Origin: Ridgeia piscesae
Lineage: Eukaryota; Annelida; Polychaeta; Sabellida; Siboglinidae
Assembly (NCBI GenBank): GCA_025642075.2
Contig: JAODUO010000190.1
Coordinates: 453,501 to 517,500, forward strand
Length of the DNA: 64,000 bases
Direction: 5' to 3'
The position numbers and the translations under genes are program-made. Shown in pieces: positions 1 through 12,688 of the stretch (position 1 is its first letter; each line of letters opens with the position of its first letter). Under the pieces are notes generated by a model that was given only the letters and a program-made list of their open reading frames with translations, did not search any database and was not told where the DNA came from.

Positions 1-103
1 GTATAGTTGTTGTTGAAATAAATTTCAATAAAAAAGTACTACTGTCAGTTTAATTAGTTAAGTGGCACATGTGTATGAAAATTGTATACACAGAGTCTAA
101 GAG

Positions 104-229
104 TATATGTATATATATATATATATATATATAAATATAAAGCATATATATATATTTATATATATGCTTATATAAATATATATATATATAATTATATATT
201 ATATATATGTGTGTGTGTGTGTGTGTGTA
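104..229. repeat. (TA)n/(GT)n microsatellite
   Basis: Mixed TATA runs with AAATATAAAGC interruptions, ending in a (GT)9 run. Open frames here are low-complexity artefacts. Confidence 0.95.
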
Positions 230-289
230 CCATAGATATAAATAGAACACACCAGTAGGGGAAAGATTAATGATCTAACTCTGTGGTGT

Positions 290-1200
290 GTTCAATATTG
301 TAGACCAACGACCCTACACCAACGTAGTGCCAACGTTGCGACAATTTAATATTGGCCAAAAGGCCCAAAAGTTAAGTATATATTAAGCATGTTGCAATTA
401 ATGTAAACAATTAATTAATTAGTTGAATTTAAATAATTAACTAAGACATTTCATAACTGAATTAAACTCTCTTTTAACGAATAATGTTATATATACACTT
501 GCACATAACAGCAACTATTCAATGTCACAATGATATAGTATTTAAAGGAATTGATTATAGATAATTATATTTTTATATAACAACATAGAACAACATTGGG
601 CCAATGTTGGTCATTATTAGACCACCCTAAATCAACATTGGGCCAACATTGAGCCAAATTCTAAATGAATTTTGTTTTAAAGAATATCACATGCATGTCA
701 AGTGTGGGACAATTGACTTAAATAGTTAATTAATTAAATTACATACAATTAACTATGAAAGATCTCAGTTAGACTATTCAGACATGTAATATACTGCCTT
801 TTACCAAAATTATTATTTAGATATGTTGACAAATAACGATAATTATTCTGTGTTAAAAGGTCAAGTATGTTTAGGAATAGTCATTTATATATCCATTTAT
901 ATCATTATAAACCAACATTGAGCCAATGTCGGTAAAACACCCTAAACAAACCAAGTGCCAACATTGGCCCAGTATGTTGATCATATTCTAAATAATAATA
1001 AAAAAATCTAGTATACATAATACATATCAAGCATGGGGCAATTAACTTAAACAATTATTTAAATTACAATTTAATATGAAATCACTCAATTCTGTTAACC
1101 TTGCATAATTGTTTGTTCAATTAAAGAAAATCACTGACACATGGTGACAGTTATTTGTACACTGTCACTGTCTCACATGCATAAGGTGTTTTTGAGGAAT
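290..1200. repeat. Diverged tandem satellite, about 300-bp unit, nearly three copies
   Basis: Three blocks beginning about 300, 606 and 909 share the same order of motifs. First comes a palindromic CAACATTGGGCCAA cluster next to ACCCTA. An AAGCATG..GCAATTAA motif follows, then an AATTAATTAA-rich stretch. Spacing is about 300 bp. Copies are strongly diverged. Confidence 0.65.
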
Positions 1201-1317
1201 GGAAATAGGGTATTTGTTTTTCTAAAATTCACTGGATAGTACCAAAATATCTGACAGACGTTAAAACATGGGGAACGATGAACATAGAACATACAGCACG
1301 TACATTTACGCGTGGGC

Positions 1318-1440
1318 ATATGTATACATATATATATATATATATATACATATAATAATATATAATAATATATAATAATAATAACTTTATTTTGACACCA
1401 TCAAATCCGGGACGGCTGTCCCGTTCACGGGTGTGTACAT
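1318..1440 (-). repeat. TA/AAT tract and interspersed-repeat tail shared with 27240-27300
   Basis: A TA/TAATAA tract is followed by AACTTTATTTT and GGCTGTCCCGTTCACGGG with GTGTGTACATACATG. The same tail (ACTTTATTTACGGCTGTCCC) occurs at about 27257-27300, so this is a dispersed element end. Confidence 0.6.
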
Positions 1441-1699
1441 ACATGTAAATTTGCGTATACTGATTAAAATAATGGTGACAGTAATAATGATAATAATATA
1501 AAGTAATGAGACACTATGATAAAAAACCGTGTAAAATTGGCTATGTATAAATTATATAATTCTTTAAAAAATGAATATTAAACATAGACATTACAAACAA
1601 AACATTAGAACCCGCTATACTGCACTGATAGTAATAAAAATAAATAAGATAAATAATATATGTATACATCGTAATAATAAATTAGCTAAAATATAATGT

Positions 1700-2005
1700 T
1701 CGTTGTGTGAAACTAGTTATGTGGAAAATAAAAGTGTCTTTAATTGCTTCTTGAACTGTGTAATGTTGCTGTTTTCACGTATGTTCCTTGGAAGTTTGTT
1801 CCACAGAGTGGGTCCTGCACAGGCAAATGCACGGCAGCCGAAACGTTCCAGGTTGACTCTGGGCACCTCTAGCAGTAACCCGCCTGCAGAGCGCAGCGAA
1901 CGGGGAGGTGTGTGGCGGCGTAGCAGTGCCGCAAGATACTCCGGCGTGCCATTGTATATGGCCCTGTGCACAAGTACAAGTAGTTTAAAATCGATATATT
2001 GACAT
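1700..2005 (-). mobile_element. LINE 3'-end fragment (ORF2 C-terminus)
   Basis: The minus strand from about 2005 reads an open frame to a stop near 1717. It contains DFKLL.LVHRAIYNGTPEYL, TPPRSLRSAGG and CRAFACAGPTLWNKLPRNIR, then FKKQLKTLLF. The series TPRRSLRS, FxxAxPxLWNxLPxxIR and FKxxLKTxLF is the C-terminal signature of CR1/L2/Rex-like LINE ORF2. No RT core remains. Confidence 0.85.
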
Positions 2006-2042
2006 CATATAATCATCACTGCAAAAATTGCAATGTAACCAA

Positions 2043-2049
2043 TGTAGCA

Positions 2050-2080
<31 letters not shown>

Positions 2081-2090
2081 CACATATATG
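2043..2090. repeat. (TA)n microsatellite
   Basis: TATATA run with a CATACACATATATG tail. Confidence 0.95.
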
Positions 2091-2529
2091 TTATGTTAAA
2101 ATTTTGTCGCCTCTCATTCAATCAATACTTCTGCGCTGATAGACAAGATGGGGGCTCTTAATTGTCGCCTTGATTGAAACATGCCCCTAACATCTATAAT
2201 TATATATACCTTTCATTTATCCAGACTCAAAAATCAAACTACACTAAAAGTAGTGCACTTCCTTTCCTTGGTGTTGGGGCTAATCCAATTTCAAAACACA
2301 AATTAAATGATTGGAGGCTTTGGAGCTCTGCTATCCCCCCCCCCGTTTCCTGTGTATGTATGTGCTATCATATAACGTACATCACGTATTCTTACAGGTT
2401 CTTACAGGTCCTTTTCTGGCTAGTATTAGGCATTCCTGCCTCTTGTGCCAGCTCTGTCTTGAGCATTGTTTTGAGACTGTGCGCATGCGTCTAAAGGTGA
2501 CACAGTCCATAGTAGAGGTGGTGCAGTAA

Positions 2530-3640
2530 AATCATTTTTATAGGATGATTTTTCCATAGTTTATCAATTCTTACTTCAAATGATTGGACTGATGGAGCAT
2601 CTACCACAGACTGTGGCAGACTATTCCATACATCAGTTGATCGGTATATAAATGAATTTTTTCGGATGTTTAATCGACATCTTTCTTTAAATATTTTGAG
2701 GTTGTGCCCCCTCGTTATTGAATCATTTTCCCTTAATGTAACAAAATTTGATGTAACAGAAGATTCATATTTCCCAGTAAATATTTTTTACATTTCTATC
2801 ATGTCTCCCCTAAGACGATGGTATGAAAGAGTTGGTAGGTTTAATCTTTTTAGGCGTTCTTTATAATCAAGTTCTTTATATCCAGGAATTAATTTAGTTG
2901 CTCGACGCTGAACATTTTCAAGTGCTATTATGTGCTTCATTAAATACGGACTCCATACCTGGTTTGCATACTCAATATATGGTCGGACAAGAGACTTAAA
3001 AACCGTAGAAAAACACTTGCCATCTAGGTATTCAAAAGTGCGTCAAATTATCCCCATCATAGAATTGGCTTTATTAATTTTTTCTGACATGTGCCTCAAA
3101 GTTAAGTGATGAGTCAAAAGTTACTCCAATATCCTGACTGTTTCTGCTTTATTAATTGTTTTCTGATCTTTACCCATTGTGTATCCATCATTTCTTATGG
3201 AGGAACGTCCAATTCTCATGTTGCAACATTTATTAGGATGAAATTTCAATAGTGATGTATCTGACCATTTTTCGGCTGAGGTGAGATCTTTTTGTAGGTT
3301 GTTGCAGTTCACTTCATTATAAATAGGGTTAAAAAGTTTCATATCATCTGCAAATAAGAAAATATGAGAATATTTTATAAAGTCAGGTAAATCGTCTATG
3401 AAGATAACAAAAAGAAGAGGGCCGATCACGGATCCTTGTAGTATTCCACTGATCACCTCCTGCCAGTTAGAAAATATGTTTTTAATCCGTACTCTTTGTT
3501 TTCTATGTGCAAGTAGATCTATAATCCAGTTAATTATGTTACCCTTTATTCCATGCATAGCTCTGGATTTGTTTAATAAGTAAATACGTAAATGTATCCT
3601 TGTACATGCGCACATCCATTTGTAGCAGTGTGCTATCATT
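2530..3640 (-). mobile_element. Degenerate LINE reverse transcriptase fragment
   Basis: The minus strand encodes the second half of a LINE RT. It reads GNIINWIIDLLAHRKQRVRI, GILQGSVIGPLLFVIFIDDL and FADDMKLF (catalytic FADD box), then LLKFHPNKC. After frame breaks near 3120-3040 come FDSSLNFEAHV, VRPYIEYANQVWSPYLMKH, ENVQRRATKLIPGYKEL and LPQSVVDAPSVQSFE. These are RT motifs and C-terminal domain of a CR1/Jockey-group element. The 5' part (endonuclease, RT fingers) is missing and there are stops and a frameshift, so it is a dead, 5'-truncated copy. Confidence 0.9.
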
Positions 3641-4480
3641 ACATTATTATATATATACGCAAATGTAATGTAAAGCCATGATTATCACACTTTGATCCTA
3701 CTAACTGAATATAAAATAGTTTCCAATACTCTGTCTCTTGATTTTCTCTTGCGCCTATTTTCGCGCGAAGATGCTTGCGCTTGCGCCATCCTTTTTCTAA
3801 AGGCCTTTTTCACATGAAATTAGTGACCTTGACCTTGTAAATTGCGCAAAAATCCCATTAAACCACACAAGCTCGTAAATAGCATATTTTAACATCGAAC
3901 TATTACCCGTATAGCATACATGATTTTGTTATTAAGTTCCATGTTACAACAGTTTATTGTATTCTTAAGTTCAGATTGCTTTGACGGTATAACATTTAGT
4001 GGGCGGGGAATTGTGGGATAATTTCGTGCAGCCATCTTGTCTTGTGTTTGTGCCGTCCTGTGTGTTTGTCGTTGCCCGAAATATAGGTAAATATTGTGCA
4101 TGCCTTCATTACTTCCTTTGTAATATTACACCAGGGAGTAGTAGGATGGTTTATATACATCCTCATCTGTAAAGCCGTGGTATATGCACGGTTAATTGCC
4201 GTGTACATATAAGTATTCATAGACCTCTGGTCGAAATTCCACTGTGTCAGTAACTCGGTATGTGTATTGACAGTCAGAAAGGCTTCCTCACCGTAATTGA
4301 CCGGTCTACCTATCACTATAAAATGCATGTGCACACCACCAAGGCTTATCATAAGTAACTTGGCTCGATCTAGTGTCTTGGCAAAATATCATGAAAGTGG
4401 GAAATTGTGAATGTGCCCTCCCAACTTAATTTGAATAGCAACAGAGCAATGTTAAATGTAAAAAAACGGCCATGTAAAAA
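3641..4480. other. No recognised feature
   Basis: A 118-codon minus-strand frame (3996-4352) has no motif I recognise. GC content is locally higher around 3740-4080. Confidence 0.5.
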
Positions 4481-4489
4481 TGGTGTCGT

Positions 4490-5090
4490 ACTCCGAGTCG
4501 ATTCGTAGTCTACGAGACGTAGACAAATACCCGACTTCTACTCTAGGCAATAATTTAACAAAGTGTATTAGTATGTACTCTAGTCTAGAGTAGATAAAAA
4601 TTCAGACTCATTAACTCTGCTGATTAATCACGTAGACATACACAATTCGGACCCACCTCAATTTTGCCGTTATAACTATCATTGCCAACATTTGATACTT
4701 CATTTTGTTAATTTAATCATTCAACATCATCTCACGCATTAGCAGACTTTTATAGTGAAAAAGACGGTGTGGTCAGCATATAAACACAAACTGTTTATCG
4801 CTCAGTCATTCAATGTGCGTGGCGCAGTAACAAATGGTGGCAGCGCTTGTGGCGGCACAAATTGGAGCGCTTTTCAGTCTCAAAATGCAGATGCTGATTG
4901 ATTAGGGCTACAATTATATTTAGTGTGAGATATCCAATGTAGGCAAATATACAGCTATAATGGCACATTTGAGCTGGGTCCGAATTCTACACAAGTGCCT
5001 AGACTGTCTAGCCTAGGCAAGACCAATATACAGAGTACTATACACTCTTAGAGTCTCGACTCTCAGACTCTTGATTACAGCAGGTATGCT
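4490..5090. mobile_element. Foldback (long inverted-repeat) element
   Basis: The left arm (about 4490-4710) and right arm (about 4910-5085) are inverted relatives. AATTCGGACCCACCTCAA at 4645 pairs with TTGAGCTGGGTCCGAATT at about 4968. The flanks on both sides are rich in GAGTC/GACTC and CTAGACT-type motifs in mirror order. No coding frame. It looks like a non-autonomous foldback or MITE element. Confidence 0.6.
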
Positions 5091-5766
5091 AGTCATGTCA
5101 GAGACCATGTTTTAACATACCATTTAGTCTAGAAATCCATTTATGCAAGCCTTCAATTGCAGCTTTCAAGGCAAGCAGTGCTCTACAATAGGCCGAGTAG
5201 ATGCCCAGGTCAGGCTGTGAAACTTGTAATAGGGCACGGCACGCAAGTCTCATCTCACAATATGCTGCCATATTTTGCCATTTTCATTCATGATCCAGTT
5301 CTAGTAATAATAATAATAAACATTATTTATTCACGATAGTCTTTTCAAATATACATTGTGGTCCCAAGAGTCGTGATTGCTAATGAAACTGTACATAGAA
5401 CATAACTTGATATACTAAACAATTGACTAGTTTACCTAATACATTGCGTAATGAGCACTGTAAAAATATATAGTGAATAAATAATAACTTCCATTGTCAG
5501 TTTTATAGGTTTCCAGTCAATAAAAACTTATCTAAAGGGTAGTCCTGAACTACTCTGCAGAGAAGTAGTTATTTTCAAATTGTTTGCGTATTACAGTAAT
5601 TTTAACTTTGAATATGCTTTCAGGCAACGAGTTTGGAACCAGATTTATATAGTCTGGCTAACTATTGATCGAGATGGGGCTGAAAAAAGAATGATGTGTC
5701 TTTTTTCGAACATTATTTATAATCTGGGCTATAATCATTGCATGTCGGTCTAACCATATACTAGTA

Positions 5767-6984
5767 CAGTCGCGACTCGCTATAACGCGAATCGGCTATA
5801 ACGCGGTCGGTCGTGGACCCCGAATTTCTGCCGCCAGGGGGGAAATGGGTGCTACAGCTAACAATAACGCTGTAATTAACTGTCACTTATTTTTATGAAG
5901 TCCTCATGTTTGTCTTGTACAGGTGTATCTAGAAACAATTTATTGATATTAAGAAATTTAACACAGAAGTAAAACTGCGTTGCTGAGTTCGTTGTGCCCC
6001 TGGCTTCTGCTCTGCCGTCGGCTTCGCGGCACCAATCCAATCGTTTTTCAAACCGATCTATTGTGTAACCAACGCTTGGTTTGTGTGGTAATTTCTTAAG
6101 TGTTTGTTTAAAACGTTACCAATTCCTTTGATTGCATTTAATTAACTTTAGGCACAGTCAATTTGGTACAAAGTCCTGTTTGTTTGCGCCGATATCAATC
6201 GGGTTTGTCTCCTGCCAGTTCGCTGTGGCTTCGGCGAAGGTGCCCGTTCACTGTGGCTTCCGCGAACGAGCGCCTTCGTCGGCTTGTAAATGGCAATTAA
6301 ATTGCTTACGAATCGGGCGGTGACCAAAAATAATTATGGTACTGAAATGGCAGGCTAAAGTTATGTTTTCTTCATTACGTATACGAAAAAACATTTACTT
6401 GTGCGCAAATATACGAATTCGTCAACTGCGTATGAACCGCAGTAGCCTCGAACCACCGTGAATTGCATTATAAATCGGCACGGTAAATGTGCGATCTAAA
6501 TTTATATTTTGGGATTGATTAAAAGATGAAATTAAGCCAACAGTGAGCGCAATTAGTATAAGTATTAATATTTGACCGACTTCGGCAACATGTCAAATCA
6601 TTTGTGCGTTTCGGCTGCTGAGTTCAAGGTTATTTTAGACCGCGACCGCGTACTGTGTTATCGCTCCGCCTCAGTTCGCATCGCCAGACGAGGCGCGTTG
6701 GCTCTGAATTTATTTCAAAACTGTACACCATTCGCAAGATTGACTCAGTTCAACGTTCGACAGTGTATATTATTTTAACATAATACACATTTACGTTGGT
6801 TTCAATGTCAGTTAGTTTTATAAATCACGCATACACCGTGCAACCAGCACATTGGCTTTGGTTGCTGTTGTAGCGTTTTGGTGGTGGTGGCGCCCCTGGC
6901 GGAATATAATCTATAACGCGCCTCGTTTACAACGCGGTTCCATTTCGTGGACCCCAACTACCGCGTTATAACGAGGCGCGACTG
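5767..6984. mobile_element. pogo/Tigger-like non-autonomous DNA transposon
   Basis: Terminal inverted repeats start CAGTCGCGACTCGCTATAAC at the left and, reverse-complemented, CAGTCGCGCCTCGTTATAAC at the right. Each is flanked by the dinucleotide TA (5765-5766 and 6985-6986), the target duplication of Tc1/mariner-pogo elements. Subterminal GTGGACCCC blocks occur at both ends. The 1218-bp interior is GC/CpG-rich compared with its surroundings but has no transposase frame (longest about 68 codons), so it would depend on an enzyme encoded elsewhere. Confidence 0.8.
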
Positions 6985-7015
6985 TATTGAGTTTGACATA
7001 AATGCTTATTCTTTT

Positions 7016-7056
7016 AAAGTGTAAAGCGCTTTGAACATTCCTATTGACTTGATGCT
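7016..7056 (+). mobile_element. SINE 3'-tail fragment
   Basis: AAGTGTAAAGCGCTTTGAAC matches the tail AAGTGTAAAGTGCTTTGAGC of the SINE at 19391-19700. Confidence 0.6.
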
Positions 7057-7063
7057 ACACACC

Positions 7064-7125
7064 AGGGCTTTATACAGGATCAAATTTTTGCCAGTCACAA
7101 GTTTGGGTAAAAACCTAATGATACA
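7064..7125. mobile_element. hAT-like element end (fragment)
   Basis: CAGGGCTTTATACAGGATC followed by TTTTTGCCAGTCAC matches, in reverse complement, the right end of the complete small element at 18648-18818. Confidence 0.6.
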
Positions 7126-8175
7126 TGTCTTACAATTTTGGAAGACCTTTTTTTGCTATGCTATCTTATTTTATATGCAATAACATAACAACAATAATTA
7201 ATATAATAATGTCTTATTTAATGACATTTTTCAATTATTACAACCATGCCTAATAAAAAAACAAGTTACATTATGTCGCAGTGTAAATAACAAAATTACG
7301 TCAATTATGCAGTCATTATAATATACAGTACTCTCAAGCAATGTTACATGTCTACAACAAATTATAAATAAATCTTCAAAAACAACCTCATTCATAACAA
7401 AATAATACATTCTGTAAAATCATCATAAACGAAGGACACCATTTTACCTTCGCAATTACTAGAAAACATCAATAAAATAATAAGTCGATGTCATCGGCGG
7501 TGAAGGTGTTGCCGTAACAGTTGGCGTCGGTTTTGCCGTGAAAAACTTCGTTATTGTGGTTAGTTTGCGAACCTTCGGCTTCGGAGGTGGAGGCATCGCG
7601 TGGACGATAATATGTAATGTTTATTCGTAGCCACGTGAGTCGCTAACGAGGCCTCGTTTTAAAGTTGATCATTCCCGGGAGTCACTCCAGACATAAACGC
7701 CATAAAGTCGAAATGTTAATAATATACAGGCATATAACACTTGTATATTTTATTACGGATATAAATTCCCTCACGTATATGTAATTTATATGTATTTTTG
7801 ATGCTTTGAAAAGTGCGCATAATCCGTATTATGAAGTTTGCGTTACTAGTTAATTCATGCCCATTATTATTGACGTGTGACACCCCAACGGAATTAACCA
7901 ATCACGTATGCTATTTGCGAAATGGTTGTTGGGGCATTAACGCATTGCTTTGACCCCTCTAGCAGCAAATGAAACCACATGTACGACTGCCGCTGTGAGT
8001 AGGCGCCCTACACGCATGCGTAAAAGGAGCTTCTTGCGCTGCGCTACTGTTACGCCTGCAGTGTACGCGTGAATAGTGTGGTGGTAGGCATCTTTGAGCA
8101 CCGTGCTAGGAATTCACAGTACTGGAAACATTTGTTTCTGGGGGATACACAACACGTTATATTCCAGTGATGACA
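7126..8175. other. No recognised gene
   Basis: AT-rich to about 7440, then a GC-richer stretch (7490-7700, 7960-8070) without splice-bounded frames or known repeats. Confidence 0.5.
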
Positions 8176-8179
8176 CGGT

Positions 8180-8322
8180 GACACCCGTCATATAAACTGC
8201 CAGGACGGGGCATTATCACATGTTGACGGGTTGTACCCGTCCTCGAAAAATTTTCCCCATCCATATTTGAAATTGCCCGTCCAAATGACGGGTGGACGGG
8301 TCTCTAGATAAAGCTGTGCTAC
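8180..8322 (-). mobile_element. hAT-like MITE copy
   Basis: Contains CCCGTCCAAATGACGGGTGG and ACGGGTCTCTAGATAAAGC. Reverse-complemented, this is the same left-end sequence (AGAGACCCGTCCACCCGT) seen at 16243 and 18660. Confidence 0.6.
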
Positions 8323-9527
8323 ACACCTACTTTTGCACATATTATCTCTATTATATAAACTATGCATAACTGCCTTCAAAATAGCCACCACACTTTGGTA
8401 ACTGATCCTGTCCCATTTCGCTATGTTGTTAAAACCAAAGGGAATAAGTTATAAAAGCCTTTATTGTTTGAATTCACAGTATGTTGCATCCTGTTGTATG
8501 TTTTCATTTCCACCAAGAAAAGATTAGTAAACAAATTTATTCATACTTTCATATTATACAACATGCAACTGGCCTTCTTCAAATATACATGCAGTTGAAG
8601 CATACGCAAGAGACCGGTTCATTTCATGCATTCTTTTTTGGTCAAAACAAGGGTCAAAATGAGTTAGTATGTTGTACCAAACACTAACTAGTCATAACAG
8701 TTATTTTTGTTGTTACAATTATGGTTTCACTCTTGTAAATCCGATTGTGTTGAAGGAAATGAGTTCTGAATGCAATACAGGAAGACCATTTTATTAATGG
8801 AAAACAGGATAGCTTTAAAATATTGTCTATATTGAAGATATTGAGTTTATATTTGATTGTATGAAATGGAAAGTTGGGCAGTCCACACATTATTTTATGA
8901 CCTATTTTTCGTTACCTATATTTCACATTTAACCTACATTTTAACATGTATGCCTAAGTTACTAATTAATAAATCTCAGTTTTCATGTCAGCTGCCAAGG
9001 ACAAAACTACAGACTAACCACTTGTGTTAGAATCCATGATTGTATTTTGTAGCCATGCAAACTCCAATTTGCATAGCTTCTTTCTAAAGACTCAAAAAGT
9101 TGCTAAAAGGGTGTTTCATATTGTGATTTTTTCTTTGCTTGGTCCGAAATCAGATAGATGAACAGACAAATACCCTCTTTTATTTTCACATGAAAGTGAA
9201 CAATTGTAACTTTCTTGTCTGCCCAATTGACCACTGGTCAATTCACTATGCTCCTGGTAAACCTTGCGTTGTCTTTGATGCGATTTAATAATTGATCAGT
9301 TCCACTGAATGGTCAAACATATCATAAATTTGTCTAAATAGATTGATCTATGCTTGCAGCCAAAAGTTGCAGGGTACTGTTTCGAATGAGTCAGTTCAAA
9401 TGTGAAATGTATTATTGCATGAATTGTTAACTACCGGGTAATTGAGATCAAAGACAGTTGTATTGGTGATGTATTTTTTTCCAGATAAATTAAACTTACT
9501 TTTTATGTATCCAGATTACAGTTTGAG
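8323..9527. other. No recognised feature
   Basis: AT-rich single-copy-looking DNA. Short frames only, no motif recognised. Confidence 0.5.
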
Positions 9528-9790
9528 TGGGGGAGCCATGGTCGCATAGTAGAGTGCCAGACTGTCATTCGAGGAGACGGTGGTTCAATCCCACCTACCG
9601 CCGTTTCGAAACTTAGGCAATTTCGTTCACCCCACATTTGCCTGTGTCTTTCGGAAGAGATACTAAAAGCCAGTGGTCCCTTCTATCTGGTGTATATGCC
9701 AGAGGAAGTAAAGGATGATTGATGTTCTGAGCTCAGTTAATTGTAACTGAGTTCTATGAGGATGTGTTACTTTTATTGTAAATTATCATT
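9528..9790 (+). mobile_element. tRNA-derived SINE (family A)
   Basis: The head has pol III promoter boxes: A-box-like TGGTCGCATAGTAGAGTG near 9539 and B-box GGTTCAATCCC at 9582-9592. The body (TTCGTTCACCCC, GGTCCCTTCTATCTGGTGTA) is shared with 19170-19390. It is a SINE, not a tRNA gene, because no acceptor stem closes. Confidence 0.8.
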
Positions 9791-10379
9791 GACCTCACCC
9801 TTGTGGCTACATAGATTCACATAGTAATGCACATAGTAAAACATAAATTCACATAGTAAAAGGCTACAACCCCAGATAGAATGAGCTGACAAAATAATTA
9901 TTTAGTATGTAACTATAAGATTAAGAAACTTAAACATTACAAGTGGCCAGTTAACAGGGTGCTACCTTTAACACAAACCCACTGCACCAAGTTTAAGAAT
10001 GTTAACCCATCATTTGATATTGAAATGTAATACACAAACTTGTAGTAATTTTTGTATCCATGTAAAAATGGACTGGTATGTTTTTTTTTTGTATAATTTA
10101 CAGGTGGAATGGTATCAGACCTGGTTTATCCAATAAATACTTACATTGGGTTAGTTACTTACAGATACAAGGTAGTTATCTGTGTTACTTGTACATAATC
10201 AGTTTTAATACCGCACTGTGTACTGTATGTGTGTACTAAATTTTTGACGTCAAGAAAATCCATCCCAGTACATCTAGACAGTATTTGGTTATCTTGATAG
10301 ACTAAGAAGAGACAGCAAGGCTATTGACAATACTTCTAGTGTGTTGGTAATGGTTGATTACTGGAAATAATTACAGTAC

Positions 10380-10801
10380 ACAAGTGTAATGCTTTGTTGG
10401 CCCAACCGTCCCCGTGGCTGTGTTGTGGTTACATTGCGCCTCATGAAAGACACGACTACTACGCTGATTCAAGTCTTCAATGTCCTCTATACATGCTATG
10501 GCATGCACCGGGCTATTTATTAATTTGCATTATTAATTTACTAAATGCTCATTGATCAATGACGCATATTGCCTGTGACCATAGACTTGCATGGCATAGA
10601 GTGCACATATTACATGCGCACACATTAGTGCGATTGAGAAAGGTTGTCGGTGGTGACAAGGCTGAATGCAGTTGTGCTATCATTGACATGGTGCTTCTAG
10701 GCACCGCCAGCCAATAGCATTGGCAGGCGTGTTTGCATTCACGCTGCACAGTTAGCTGTCTGTGCATTGCTCAGTATCTCACTGACTGGCCGTCCCGTAG
10801 A
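10380..10801 (+). other. Possible non-coding 5' exon region ending at a GTAAGT donor
   Basis: A patch somewhat richer in GC than its flanks ends in GTAGA|GTAAGT at 10802. The reading frame before the donor has no ATG after its last stop. It could be a 5' UTR exon of CELF or mean nothing. No core promoter motif is clear. Confidence 0.2.
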
Positions 10802-11699
10802 GTAAGTATCACTTCAGTGTTTGCTGTGCTGGTGTGGGCAAATCTCATGAGTAATGTCGTTGATATAATACCATTACCATTATATAAATTCTGAATAAAT
10901 AAAAAATAACTTCTACCTGTGTGATTGATTGATTGATTTATAGAACACTGGCACGTTCATATTGATCAATAACAATTAAATTCTATGAGTGTCATGTGCA
11001 AGTTTGTATCTTGGACAGAAATGTTATTCCTTGTTTTAATTAATGAGATTTTTATATAAACATTTGTTCTTCATGAATGAAATAAATACGTAACAATTCC
11101 ACCAAACACTTGCATAAATGGTTAGTGAATGGTAGCCTATGATAGCAGACCAGTAGTGCACAAAATAGACACAACTAATTTTACCACATTATAAGTTTAG
11201 ATGTACAAGTAATCTAGTTCAATTAGTAGTGATAACATTAAAAAGCTTGCACAAATGCACATTAATGTTTGTTCTGATCAGTGCCAATGTGTACAGTGAC
11301 CATTTTTTTGGGATTACTAAAGAACTAACAACCATGGTGTCATAAGAACACTAGTTGTACTTGCCCAAGTTTCTGGGAACTGACCTTCATTAAAGATAGG
11401 TATTATCTGTTGTTGATACCAGCAAGCTTGCTGGTACTAAGAGGTGCAAGGTGGCCATGCTTGCCAGTTTAGTTTCTAGATATGTGCAGCGTTCGTGCCT
11501 AGTGGTGATATGCCAGGAATCTGCTGGTTTGTGGCTCTGGTTAGCCAGCAATTCAGCAGGTTTATGAAGAACAGTAAAATCCCAAGAGTTATGATAAAGT
11601 GGTCATTTTAAAAGGTTCTTTCTAAAGTGTGTGCCAGTGGTTTTCCACAGTATTACATGTATGTAATTGTTTGCTTGTGATAAACACACATTCATTTTG

Positions 11700-12110
11700 A
11701 TACTAGTCTCTGTTACCCAGGCGCTGTGAGATGACTGCCATTTTGCAGCCTCTCACATCGGCCTAGGCAAAGTATGCCCTGCGTTTTTCCCACTGAGGTT
11801 GCCGTACCCCAGCATAGGGTAGAAACGACGAATGGCTCTCAGGCTGACTCTGAAATAACAAATAAATTAGGATACACTTGTTATCAGACAATGCTGTACT
11901 ATAAAATTATTTAAAATTAAACTTATCCTGATTATTGAAGCATGATACAGGAAAAAAAACATAAATAATTTTGTTTTTCATTTTTTTCATTTTATTTTTA
12001 TTTTGTCTCTATATCCTATAACTATTTTTAATTATCAAAAGCCTGCATACTATATATATATATTTTTACAAACCTGTGAATTCATCCAAAACAGTGATGC
12101 TTTCAGAGTA
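11700..12110 (+). repeat. Interspersed repeat family C, copy 1
   Basis: Shares ordered motifs with 63305-63680. These are GTTACCCAG(G/A)CGC.GTGAG, a GAAATAACAAA(A/T)AAAT block, ACTATAAAA..ATT.AAA..TAAACTTA, and AACCTGTGAATT(C/A)ATCCAAA. About 400 bp, diverged, non-coding. Confidence 0.7.
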
Positions 12111-12688
12111 TACACATATTGGTTCCCTTTTTATGTAGTCACCAGGGGACCATTTCACTAAGATAAGGGAAATTCATCAGTAAACATACGGTGTTGAATT
12201 CAGATTTTTCCCTCAAAAAAGCAAATAACCATTTACAATTGCCACATTACGGGGAACACTATATTCATCACATACCATTGACAGTGGCCCGCTGGCACAT
12301 CATGTTTTCATTAATTCGGAATCATCGCTAAGGTTCAGAATTGATTTTAAGGGGCAAAGTCAGGTTTAAGAGCTCTTTAAGAGTTAGTGAGATGGGCCCG
12401 TGGTGTCTGTAAGTAGAAGTTATATCAGCAACACAAGAGGTAGACGTGTAGCCTATTGTTGACTGGCATTGTGGGGATCTCTGCCTCTAAACCAGTGCCA
12501 CAAGCCCCATCTTCCAGCAGGAAAAACTTCCCAATTGGGCGCACGTGAGGTGCAAAATAGGCAGTATGTTCTATGTATGATAGCAATGTTGTAGCTTATT
12601 CCCTATGGATGGAGCCTAATTACTGTCAAGCTTGAAAGTTGAATGTTTCCCATTGTTGACATTGATGTCTTGTGTATCTCTGTTGCAG

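Noticed and set aside
3996..4352. 118-codon minus-strand gene
   Set aside because: No motif, no splice context, and an overlapping alternative frame; length is within chance in this composition.
9528..9610. tRNA gene
   Set aside because: A and B boxes are present but no closing acceptor stem or anticodon arm is seen, and the body continues as a dispersed SINE. The same applies to 50622-50700.
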